Source: Schlesneria paludicola DSM 18645
Lineage (GTDB): Bacteria > Planctomycetota > Planctomycetia > Planctomycetales > Planctomycetaceae
Direction: 5' to 3'
Assembly (NCBI RefSeq): GCF_000255655.1
Contig: NZ_JH636435.1
Location: forward strand, 2,824,053 to 2,868,430
Length of the DNA stretch: 44,378 nt
Shown here piece after piece: positions 27,501 to 34,942 of the stretch; the stretch's first letter is position 1, and every line of letters begins with the position of its first letter. The notes under the pieces are model-generated. The model had not been told where the DNA came from, ran no database searches, and saw only the letters and a list, made by a program, of their open reading frames with translations. A program made the translations under genes and the position numbers.

Positions 27501-28439
27501 CCCCTGCTCTGCCAGAATGTCACCAGCAATTTGCTCACGCAAAAACTGGTCGTACGGTTTGTCGGCGTTGAACGAATCGATGACATAGTTTCGATAGCGC
27601 CAGGCGTCGCGAACCGGGTAGTCGGCGGTTTCTCCTGCGGTATCGGCATAGCGAACAACATCGAGCCAATGTCGTCCCCAGCGTTCGCCGTACGCGGACG
27701 ACTTCAACAGACGCTCGATCACGGTCTCAAACGCCTGGGGTGACGAATCCTGAACAAAGGCGTCGATCTCATCCGGCGTGGGAGGCAGTCCCGTCAGATC
27801 AAACGTCACTCGCCGAATCAGCGTCAACTTGTCAGCTCGTGGCGCCGCGTGCACACCTGCGGATTCCAGTTTGGCCAACACAAAACGGTCGACACTCGTT
27901 TGTGGCCAGTTGGCATCCCGAACGGCGGGAAGCTCCGCATCACGGACTGGCTCGAAGGCCCAGTGTTGTTCAAATTCGAACGCCGCGGTCTTGGCGGGCC
28001 AAGCCGCACCAGCTGTCACCCAGGCCACAAAGTCGGCAATCTGGTCGGGGCGAAGCGTCTTGTCTTTCTCGGGCGGCATCGCCGAGACGCCGTCTTGATG
28101 CTTGATCGCCTGGATCAGCAAACTGTCATCCGGTTTGCCCGGTACGATCGCCGGACCCGAGTCCCCGCCCTTCAGCAACGCTTCGCGCGAATCGACATGC
28201 AGCGTGCCACCGGCTTTCAATCCGCCGTGACATCGAAAACAGGTCCCCGCAAGAACGGGACGAATCTTCGCCTCAAACAAGTCCGTCGCGTCGTCGGCAA
28301 CGGCAAACTCACAACAGACGGCGCTGATGAGCAGAACAAGGAATCCCGTGCGACGATGGCGACGGCCCCCCGATCCTGGTCGTTCGCCCCAAACTGGTCG
28401 TTCGAAAGTCAAGAATGGCTCCTCTATCTTCCGCATCAC
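24585..28439 (-). CDS. PSCyt1-DUF1549-(LamG-like)x2-DUF1553 exported protein
   Basis: This is a 1284-residue exported protein. After a signal segment (about 31-48, cleaved near FAVADD) comes a PSCyt1 c-heme domain with CFRCH at 67-71. DUF1549 (PSCyt2) follows, roughly residues 180-420: [48 protein letters not shown] and a second heme-type motif [11 protein letters not shown]. DUF1553 (PSD1) is near the C-terminus: [49 protein letters not shown]. Between the two are about 500 residues with two related LamG/concanavalin-like units, each opening with DGDFE and containing AQSPF, which probably bind carbohydrate. It is the first gene of a pair with DUF1501. The start at 28439 or 28436 is equally possible. 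Confidence 0.92.
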   Translation of the reverse strand: [1284 protein letters not shown]

Positions 28440-28459
28440 ATCCAGCCGCTAACAGTCTC

Positions 28460-28543
28460 GTGAAAAAATGGGGACTGGCTCCGCCAACACTCAAAGCTTC
28501 ATACCACCAGAAAACGCCAAGGTGCCTGTCCCCTTTTTTTCAC
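28460..28543. repeat. REP-like hairpin repeat, copy D
   Basis: The arms are GTGAAAAAATGGGGAC and GTCCCCTTTTTTTCAC (15 of 16 pair); the core is TGGCTCCG ... CAAGGTGCCT. The outer arm differs completely from other copies (A-run instead of TTGAAGTAAC), yet both sides changed together. Confidence 0.88.
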
Positions 28544-28769
28544 CCGATCAAGCAAGCCCCCCGACAATCATCTGCACCAACTTCAACGGACAGCATGAAC
28601 GGTTGCACCCTTGCAGTAACTGCCCCTCCTGTTTTCACTCCGCGACCGACCATTCACTGTAGACAATCGACCGGGAATGCACAAACATTTTGTGATGCGT
28701 TCTCCGAAGTCTCAGAATTGGAATTCGCGCAAACCCGAGCCCTTTCGTCTCTGCGACTGAGCAACCTGC

Positions 28770-28817
28770 TGAACTCACGGGGGACTGGCTCCGCCCCAAT
28801 GAAAAAACGACATCGCA
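28770..28817. repeat. REP-like repeat, left half only
   Basis: The left side TGAACTCACGGGGGACTGGC continues TCCGCCCC and an AAAAAAC stretch, but the GGTGCCTGTCCCC half is missing. It is a truncated or solo element 70 bp upstream of the HEAT-repeat gene. Confidence 0.65.
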
Positions 28818-28824
28818 TCGAGAC

Positions 28825-28842
28825 CCGTTCGGCGCCGAACGG
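28825..28842. promoter_or_regulatory. perfect 18-base palindrome upstream of the HEAT-repeat gene
   Basis: CCGTTCGGCGCCGAACGG is fully self-complementary and lies 46 bases before ATG 28888. It could be a dimeric regulator site or a short RNA stem; nothing in the window identifies a binding protein. Confidence 0.4.
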
Positions 28843-28887
28843 CAGTCTTCGGATTTGTGAACGACCGATTGTGAAAGGGAATGGCAC

Positions 28888-29874
28888 ATGGCACCTCGAG
28901 TGTCGATCGACGAACGGATGCGTCAACTGCAAGCGACCAATCGCGAAGGAAACCTCGATCAGATTCGTGAGCTCGCGACGAAAAGTCTGAATGACAGCTG
29001 TCATCTGATCGTCGCGGAAGCCGCCAAAATCATCTGTGAACGCGCGTTCTCCAGCGAAATCACCGGGCTGATTGAAAAATGGAATGAACTGATCTCGCAT
29101 TCCAATCCCATCAAGTCCGACAAAGGCTGCGTGGCCAAGACCGCGATTATCGAAGCACTGCGATTGCTGGATTGCGACGAACCCGACATCTATCTCGCCG
29201 GAATTCACTACCACCAGGTCGAACCGGCCTGGCCCCAAAGTCAAGATACGGCCGAAAATGTTCGCGCCAGCAGCGCCTTTGCGATCGCCATCTCAAGGCG
29301 AATCCGGATTGTCGACAAACTGAATGCCCTGGTCGATCTGCTGCAAGGTTCACGCAGTGATCGAATCCATGCGACGAAGGCGCTCCTCGAAACGGGAAAC
29401 GAATCGGCCATCCCCGTGTTGCGCCAAAAACTCCATGCGGGCGATCCCGAAATCGAGGTTCTCGGCATCTGCATGTCGGGCCTGCTGGAATTGGCCGCGC
29501 TTCCGTCGATTCCGTTTATCGCCCAGTTCCTCGACAACCCGTCCGAACTGGTCGTTTGTGAAGCCGCAGCCGCCCTGGGGCAGTGCGGCCAACCTGCCGC
29601 CACTCAAGCCCTGATCGCCGTCTCAAAACGCTGCCGCGATCACGAAATCCAACGTTCGTTATTACTGAGTATCGGTCTCTCTCGCGATCCCGCGGCAATT
29701 GACTTTCTGATCTCACAACTCGAAAAAGAACGCTTTGCCGAGACCGTACTGGAAGCACTGAAACCCTCCTGCGTCTACGAAAGTACGCGAACGCGAGTTC
29801 GCCAGGCATTGGAAAAGATTGACGATTTCGAGTTATCCGAGACCTTCGATCGAATGTGCGGTGCAGATCGATAG
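28888..29874 (+). CDS. HEAT-repeat protein
   Basis: The product has 328 residues with no signal peptide or membrane helix. It is an array of paired helices in HEAT/PBS-lyase style: ATKALLETGNESAIPVLRQKL, LSGLLELAALPSIPFIAQFL-like and VVCEAAAALGQCGQPAATQAL. The last part (SRDPAAIDFLISQLEKERFAETVLEAL) continues the pattern. The N-terminal 130 residues are also helical but less regular. Such proteins are scaffolds for protein interactions; no partner can be named. GAAAGGGA is placed eight bases before ATG 28888. The gene is flanked on both sides by REP-like repeats and appears to be transcribed alone. Confidence 0.8.
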   Translation: MAPRVSIDERMRQLQATNREGNLDQIRELATKSLNDSCHLIVAEAAKIICERAFSSEITGLIEKWNELISHSNPIKSDKGCVAKTAIIEALRLLDCDEPDIYLAGIHYHQVEPAWPQSQDTAENVRASSAFAIAISRRIRIVDKLNALVDLLQGSRSDRIHATKALLETGNESAIPVLRQKLHAGDPEIEVLGICMSGLLELAALPSIPFIAQFLDNPSELVVCEAAAALGQCGQPAATQALIAVSKRCRDHEIQRSLLLSIGLSRDPAAIDFLISQLEKERFAETVLEALKPSCVYESTRTRVRQALEKIDDFELSETFDRMCGADR

Positions 29875-29882
29875 AAAACCGC

Positions 29883-29972
29883 CTCTTGAAATAGCGGAGA
29901 CTGGCTCAGGCCAGATTAAAAAGCGCCATGACATCGTCAACGCCAAGGTGCCTGTCCCCGTGACTTCAAGAG
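29883..29972. repeat. REP-like hairpin repeat, copy F
   Basis: The left arm CTCTTGAAATAGCGGAGAC and right arm GTCCCCGTGACTTCAAGAG pair at 15 of 19 positions. The core TGGCTC ... CAAGGTGCCT is present. It begins 8 bp after the HEAT-repeat stop codon. Confidence 0.85.
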
Positions 29973-30018
29973 ACTGATCGCTCCATCCAAAGACGCGCCC
30001 CTCAAGGAAACGACATCC

Positions 30019-31986
30019 GTGAAATACATTTTCGTCTGTTTCTGCCTGACACTGCTTCCTTCCATCGCACTGGCCGAGGGGTTGGAAAAGCTGCCGTACA
30101 ACAATCCCGGCCTGGTCGTCGATCTGGGTGTAGGGCTTTGGGCCTGGCCAGTTCCCTGCGATGCCGACGGCGATGGTGATTTTGACTTGATCGTGTCGTG
30201 TCCCGACAAACCGTCGAACGGTGTCTGGTTGTTTGTGAATGACAGTGGCGACACCTCGAAACAGAAAATGCCGGTCTTTAAGCCCGCCAGAAAACTCAGT
30301 TCGACAGTCCACTACGTCATGCCAAGTTACGTGGACGGAAAACTACGAGTCCTCACGCCAGGTTTCGAATATCAAAACTTCGCACAAACCGGACTCGAGA
30401 AACGGACGCCACTACCGATCGCCGCAGATTTCTATAAACCCCAGTGGACGCAGCCCAAAGGTCCCAAGGTTCGTCACCGGCAATGGCGTTACGTCGATTA
30501 TGACGGCGATGGAGCCCTCGATCTGATCACCGGCGTGGAAGATTGGAGCGAATACGGTTGGGACAACGCGTGGGATTCCGCGGGCCAATGGACAAACGGC
30601 CCCCTGCACGGATTCGTGCTGCTCCATCGAAATCAAGGCTCAACGGAAAAGCCCGAGTACTTTCCCCCCGTCACCGTCATGGCGGACGGGAAGCCTGTCG
30701 ATACCTTTGGCTGCCCTTCCCCCAACTTCGCCGACTTTGATGGGGATGGCGATCTGGATCTGCTGTGCGGAGAATTTTTGGACGGGTTCACCTACTTCGA
30801 AAACATCGGCACTCGCCGCGAACCAAAGTATGCGAGTGGCCAGCGCGTGAAGCAGGCCGATGGCGCGCCGCTCAAGATGGATCTGGAAATGATCGTCCCC
30901 GTGGCCTTCGACTGGGACAAAGACGGCGATCTCGATCTGATCGTCGGTGACGAAGACGGTCGTGTCGCCTTCATCGAAAACGTCAGCCGCGCAGCATCCG
31001 CCGCAGGTGGCAAGTTCGAATTGGCGTTCGCACCGCCCAAGTACTTCCAGCAAGAGGCCGACACACTGAAGTGCGGCGCACTCGCCACGCCCTTCGGTGT
31101 CGACTGGGACGGCGATCAAGACCTCGACATCGTCTCCGGCAATACGTCGGGATACATCGAAATCTTCGAGAACCTGAGCGGCCCCAACGTGGCAAAACCA
31201 AAGTGGGCCGCTCCCCAGCGCCTGAAGGTCGATGGTCAGACATTTCGCATCATGGCCGGCCCGAACGGCAGCATCCAGGGCCCTGCCGAAGCGAAATGGG
31301 GTTACACCACGCTGAACGTCGCCGATTGGGATCAAGACGGCCTGCCAGACATCCTCCTCAATTCCATCCTGGGACGAGTCCAATGGTTGAAAAACGTGGG
31401 CACACGTCAATCACCGAAGTTCACGTCACTGCAACCGATCGAAGTCGAATGGCCCGATTCGCCCCCCAAACCGGCCTGGACCTGGTGGAACCCCACCGGC
31501 AAGGAACTCGTCACGCAGTGGCGCACGACGCCCGTCGTCTTCGATTTCGATCACGACGGCCTGCTCGACCTGGCGATGCTCGACCCCGAAGGCTTTTTCG
31601 TTTTCTTCCCCCGCGCCCGCCGTAACGACAAGCTGGCCCTTCTGCCTCCTGAGCGAGTCTTCGTCGACGCCGAGGACAAACCGCTTCGCTTTAACGAGCG
31701 AACGGCAGGCGGCAGCGGCCGCCGCAAACTCGCCGTGGTCGATTGGGACGGCGACGGCAAACTTGACCTGCTCTTGAATTCCTCGAACGCCGATCTCTAT
31801 CGAGGCCTCGGTGAAGTCAACGGCCACTGGCAGTTCCAGCACGCGGGCACGCTCGCCAAGCAAAACATCGAAGGCCACGACGTCAGCCCCACGACAGTCG
31901 ACTTCGACGGCAACGGCATCCCCGACTTCCTCGGCGGCGCCGAAGACGGCCGCTTCTACTTCATGCCAAACCCGAGACAGCCCTAA
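30019..31986 (+). CDS. secreted FG-GAP/VCBS repeat protein
   Basis: The start is GTG 30019, with AAGGAA about nine bases before it. The 655-residue protein has a signal peptide (1-19, cleaved after IALA). The body is a beta-propeller of FG-GAP/VCBS repeats. I count nine calcium-binding loops of the type DxDxDG, among them DADGDGDFD, DYDGDGALD, DFDGDGDLD, DWDKDGDLD, DWDQDGLPD, DWDGDGKLD and DFDGNGIPD. Each is followed by a Leu-Ile/Leu-hydrophobic strand and a 'G..Y.ENIG' type turn. It is probably an extracellular or periplasmic calcium-dependent binding protein; the ligand is unknown. No catalytic domain is visible. Confidence 0.88.
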   Translation: MKYIFVCFCLTLLPSIALAEGLEKLPYNNPGLVVDLGVGLWAWPVPCDADGDGDFDLIVSCPDKPSNGVWLFVNDSGDTSKQKMPVFKPARKLSSTVHYVMPSYVDGKLRVLTPGFEYQNFAQTGLEKRTPLPIAADFYKPQWTQPKGPKVRHRQWRYVDYDGDGALDLITGVEDWSEYGWDNAWDSAGQWTNGPLHGFVLLHRNQGSTEKPEYFPPVTVMADGKPVDTFGCPSPNFADFDGDGDLDLLCGEFLDGFTYFENIGTRREPKYASGQRVKQADGAPLKMDLEMIVPVAFDWDKDGDLDLIVGDEDGRVAFIENVSRAASAAGGKFELAFAPPKYFQQEADTLKCGALATPFGVDWDGDQDLDIVSGNTSGYIEIFENLSGPNVAKPKWAAPQRLKVDGQTFRIMAGPNGSIQGPAEAKWGYTTLNVADWDQDGLPDILLNSILGRVQWLKNVGTRQSPKFTSLQPIEVEWPDSPPKPAWTWWNPTGKELVTQWRTTPVVFDFDHDGLLDLAMLDPEGFFVFFPRARRNDKLALLPPERVFVDAEDKPLRFNERTAGGSGRRKLAVVDWDGDGKLDLLLNSSNADLYRGLGEVNGHWQFQHAGTLAKQNIEGHDVSPTTVDFDGNGIPDFLGGAEDGRFYFMPNPRQP

Positions 31987-32017
31987 AAGCAGTTGAAACA
32001 ACCATTTGGTTTTCCCT

Positions 32018-32043
32018 CGTTCCCAAGCTCCCGCTTGGGGACG
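32018..32043. repeat. CGTTACCAAGC hairpin repeat, copy 2
   Basis: A variant with arms CGTTCCCAAGC and GCTTGGGGACG around TCCC (one G:T-type mismatch). It sits 32 bases after the FG-GAP gene stop. Confidence 0.7.
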
Positions 32044-32087
32044 CTCCTTCACCCGAGCTCCTCATCCTCAAGCAGAATCGATTTTCT

Positions 32088-32113
32088 CGTTACCAAGCTC
32101 CCGCTTGATAACG
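32088..32113. repeat. CGTTACCAAGC hairpin repeat, copy 3
   Basis: Arms CGTTACCAAGC and GCTTGATAACG around TCCC, one mismatch. With copy 2 it forms a pair spaced 44 bases apart. Confidence 0.7.
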
Positions 32114-32148
32114 CCTCGTCAACTCACAGCTCAAAAACACCCAGACCT

Positions 32149-32172
32149 AAAAAGGTGTCAGGAACCTTTTTT
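32149..32172. terminator. AAAAAGGT hairpin, possible terminator
   Basis: Arms AAAAAGGT (32149-32156) and ACCTTTTT (32164-32171) with loop GTCAGGA, ending in a T-run. It resembles small REP-type palindromes and could also terminate plus-strand transcription from the FG-GAP gene. Confidence 0.5.
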
Positions 32173-32530
32173 ACCTCCGCGCCGTGATGTACACAATGTT
32201 GTTGGACCACTCATCCGTTACTGAGTTGTGTCAGCGTCCTTTGGACGGCCATCAATTGCAAAAGTTCCGCTTGCATAAGTAGCGGGTTGCACGGAATTGG
32301 ACATTGGGTTTCGACAAGTGAATCCCGATTCGAAACAGAGTTCGAGGCATAGCTTCGAGCCTGTATCGATCTGTAACGATGAGTTCCTGATTCTCTCTCG
32401 TCAAAAGGTCGGCGCCTCTCCTTCAATCATCGAGTATGCCTTGAAGGCAAGACGCGGGAGCGTCATGTGAACCAAGGTTTCGAAACCTGAATCTTATACC
32501 CTCTTTGAATTAATGACCTCGGAATTATGA

Positions 32531-32674
32531 CAATTGAAACGGAGGGCTTGGCCGCCTCTCGATTCGCTGTATGAGGTGAGGGACGAGCCGCAACGCAGGA
32601 AAGATGTCTATGTTGACGGGATGCTTAGTGGCCGCCAAGATCATCTCAAATGGAACTCCCAAAAGGACATGTGA
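32531..32674 (+). pseudogene. C-terminal remnant of an unidentified gene
   Basis: After an in-frame TGA at 32528 the frame is open for 47 codons and looks protein-like: WPPLDSLYEVRDEPQRRKD, then VYVDGMLSGRQDHLKWNSQK. It has no own start with a ribosome binding site. Its stop TGA (32672-32674) overlaps the ATG of the next gene (TGATG), the usual sign of translational coupling. I read it as the tail of a lost, larger gene that once preceded the small gene in an operon. The family is not recognised. Confidence 0.45.
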
Positions 32675-33195
32675 TGGATCAAAGCACGTGGGATGACATC
32701 GCCCCCCAATTGGACGAAATTTCGGAGGAAATCGAACGGCTTCTGGCATCGGATGAAGCCGAGAAACTGCGAAGGCTGATTGCGAAATGTGGACAAACCA
32801 TTTCCGAAGACGTGTCGGTCGATTTGAAATGCACCCTGTCAATCTTCGACCGGAATCGAGAATGCTCGTTAGCGTTGCTGAATCTAGGTTTGGGAGTTTC
32901 CGAATCGGGAGAGGTTTATCTCAGGTCCGGTGATTCGTCGGCTCATCGGTATGTGGTTGATGGAGAAATTGAGGTCGTACCGAACGACATTTGTCCCAAC
33001 TCCTATCACGAATGGGGATTCAAATTCGAAAATCCGCAGTGCTCGCACTTCGACGCGGAACTTGGCGTGAATTGTTGAGCGATTTTGGACTCAGATGTCT
33101 GTCCCCATTGTGAAGAGGGGCAGATTTCGGCATCAAACCCGAATTGTGATTCGTGTGGGTACGTTGTAGATCCGAAGTTTGTGAAGTGGGGGTAA
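32674..33195 (+). pseudogene. small acidic protein with zinc-ribbon tail interrupted by in-frame TGA
   Basis: ATG 32674 has AAAGGA about eight bases upstream. The uninterrupted part, 134 residues to TGA 33076-33078, is acidic (DEISEEIERLLASDEAEKLRR) and ends ELGVNC. In the same frame, directly after the TGA, 38 more codons read AILDSDVCPHCEEGQ, then NPNCDSCGYVVDPKFVKWG, a four-cysteine zinc ribbon, ending at TAA 33193-33195. A TGG to TGA change would explain this (ELGVNC-W-AILD). It may be a fresh pseudogene, a functional truncated protein or a read-through case. The TGATG overlap with the remnant before it and the low GC suggest an imported accessory module, possibly toxin-immunity like, but no toxin motif is seen. 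Confidence 0.6.
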
Positions 33196-33613
33196 GCCAG
33201 GCGACTTGCCGTTCTGGCACGGGCGAGAACATCAAGCTGCCTTGGAAGATTGCTCGTTGTGGCTGGTACTCCTCTGAAGATACCAAAAATCGAATGCGTA
33301 TTTTTTGGCCCTCGCCTCGATCAACCAACTTCTATGACACACTGTCCAATCGGCATCATTGTCATCAAAACAAGCGAGGCCCTCGCTGAGATTGTTCTGA
33401 TGAAGAATTTACCAGATCTTTAATCTTCACTCGATGAGGTGCGCAAACTTTGTAGGTTCTGATAAATTCGTGTTGAAGATCAAATTATCGATCTTGTCGA
33501 GGGCAACATCAGTCGAACGTAGCCTTGCAGAAAACATGCCGTTTGCGAAAACGAATCAAAGACATCGCAGAAAACGTTCCTGGTCATCCGCCGCCTTTCA
33601 AAGTTGACGACAC
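33196..33613. other. spacer upstream of the OpgC-like gene
   Basis: This is 418 bp of lower-GC sequence. A frame at 33153-33389 is open but has no motif or ribosome binding site. The promoter of the following acyltransferase operon is expected here (AT-rich around 33400-33500), without a clear consensus. Confidence 0.35.
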
Positions 33614-34942
33614 ATGTCCATCGAAAGAACGCCTCTCGAACACGGAAATCGCGAATTGCGATACGATTTCCTGCGCGGCATGGCCTTGCTCGTTGTCCTT
33701 GTCGATCACATTGAAGATCAATCATTTCTGAAAGCCATCCGCCCCTGGATGCCAGTTTCCACCTGCTACTTCGACGGAGCCGAAGCGTTCGTCTTTCTGT
33801 CAGGCCTGGTCTTCGGACGGGCGTTTCAGCGGCACCTTCAACAGCGGGGGCTGCTCGCCTGTCAGCAGAAGGCCGTGCGACGGGCGATCAGTATCTACCT
33901 GACATATCTGGTGATGGCGTTGATCGTGATTGGAATGGGAGTTTGCTTTCGCAACTATTCATCACGGCTCGTCGAACGACTGAGCCTGACCGAGGGCGCC
34001 GTACAATGTGTCCGTTGGACACTGCCAATGTGTTACCAACCATGGGGATTCCCGATCCTGGCCGTTTATGCGGTCATTCTACCATTCATGCCGCTGTTGC
34101 TATGTTGGCGATTGCGAAGTGCCAAGACGGCTTGGATCATTCCTTTGGGTCTCTACGTTGCAACGCAAATGATACCCAATCTTCAGCTACCCAGATTCCC
34201 TTGGGGACGCGAGTGGATTTTCAATCCATTCGCCTGGCAATTTCTTTTTTTTATCGGCATGAGCGTCGGGACAACCCGAATTTTTGGGAAGATTAAAGAG
34301 ATGCCTGACCAAACAGACGCGGATCGCGGTGCCGCATTTTGGACGAGCCAGGTTCCCAACCAGTTAATTCCACGTGATCGCGATTTGGCCAAGACATGGC
34401 AATCTGGTGAGACGGCACGCGAACCTGACTGTCGACGATCGCCCTCTCTGACGAGAGCATTCTTTTGGGGATCGCTTGCAATCCTGGTGGCTGGTCTGTT
34501 GATTCGCAATAACTTGATCGGCGCAATTCCTGGCGCGGCAGATTTTCAAAAGACTCTTGTTCATTTCTCGAACGAATGGAGTCACAAAACTCGAATCCAA
34601 CCAATTCGGATTATTCATTTCATGAGTCTTGTCATCGTGCTTTCAGCGGTCCTTCCAGCGGCGTCTGCTAAGATCTGGCATAGTCGTCTTTTGGCTCCGG
34701 TGATCAAGTGCGGGCAGAATTCACTTGCGGTCTATTCATTCGGCTTGTTCTTGACGTTTTTGTCGATTGTTGTTTTCCGCCTGATAGGCGAGTCGCTGAG
34801 TACGATCTTGATGATCGAATTCGATTGTTGCGTTCTTTCCGTGGGGCTGGCGTATTTGCTGGACTGGTATCGACGAACTCGACAGAATCTGACTGAGAAA
34901 TCGACTCAAAAATTTCAATCAATGGTAAGCCAATATCAATGA
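33614..34942 (+). CDS. OpgC-family membrane acyltransferase
   Basis: A 442-residue integral membrane protein with about ten helices. The N-terminus NRELRYDFLRGMALLVVLVDHIE is the signature of OpgC/acyltransferase-3-like proteins (R-x-DFLRG and catalytic-type D-H). It is followed by YFDGAEAFVFLSGLVFGRAF, the second OpgC hallmark. OpgC succinylates periplasmic glucans; related enzymes acylate other exported glycans. Residues about 225-285 form a polar loop. The last four bases overlap the ATG of the downstream glycosyltransferase (ATGA at 34939-34942), so translation is coupled and the two probably work on the same glycan or glycoprotein. Confidence 0.85.
   Translation: MSIERTPLEHGNRELRYDFLRGMALLVVLVDHIEDQSFLKAIRPWMPVSTCYFDGAEAFVFLSGLVFGRAFQRHLQQRGLLACQQKAVRRAISIYLTYLVMALIVIGMGVCFRNYSSRLVERLSLTEGAVQCVRWTLPMCYQPWGFPILAVYAVILPFMPLLLCWRLRSAKTAWIIPLGLYVATQMIPNLQLPRFPWGREWIFNPFAWQFLFFIGMSVGTTRIFGKIKEMPDQTDADRGAAFWTSQVPNQLIPRDRDLAKTWQSGETAREPDCRRSPSLTRAFFWGSLAILVAGLLIRNNLIGAIPGAADFQKTLVHFSNEWSHKTRIQPIRIIHFMSLVIVLSAVLPAASAKIWHSRLLAPVIKCGQNSLAVYSFGLFLTFLSIVVFRLIGESLSTILMIEFDCCVLSVGLAYLLDWYRRTRQNLTEKSTQKFQSMVSQYQ

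Larger units (their letters stand above)
28440..28887. other. repeat-rich spacer between divergent genes
   Basis: This 448 bp spacer separates the DUF1549 operon (minus) and the HEAT-repeat gene (plus). It holds a complete REP-like repeat (28460-28543), a left-half copy (28770-28817) and a perfect 18-base palindrome (28825-28842). No additional gene is visible. Confidence 0.5.
31987..32530. other. spacer with three hairpins
   Basis: About 540 bp holding two CGTTCCCAAGC-type hairpins and the AAAAAGGT hairpin, listed separately. From 32170 to 32530 the sequence is lower in GC and shows no protein-like frame with a start. Confidence 0.4.

Noticed and set aside
33076..33078. TGA considered as a selenocysteine codon
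   Set aside because: No SECIS-like stem is evident directly downstream and no redox family is recognised; a Trp-to-stop change is simpler.
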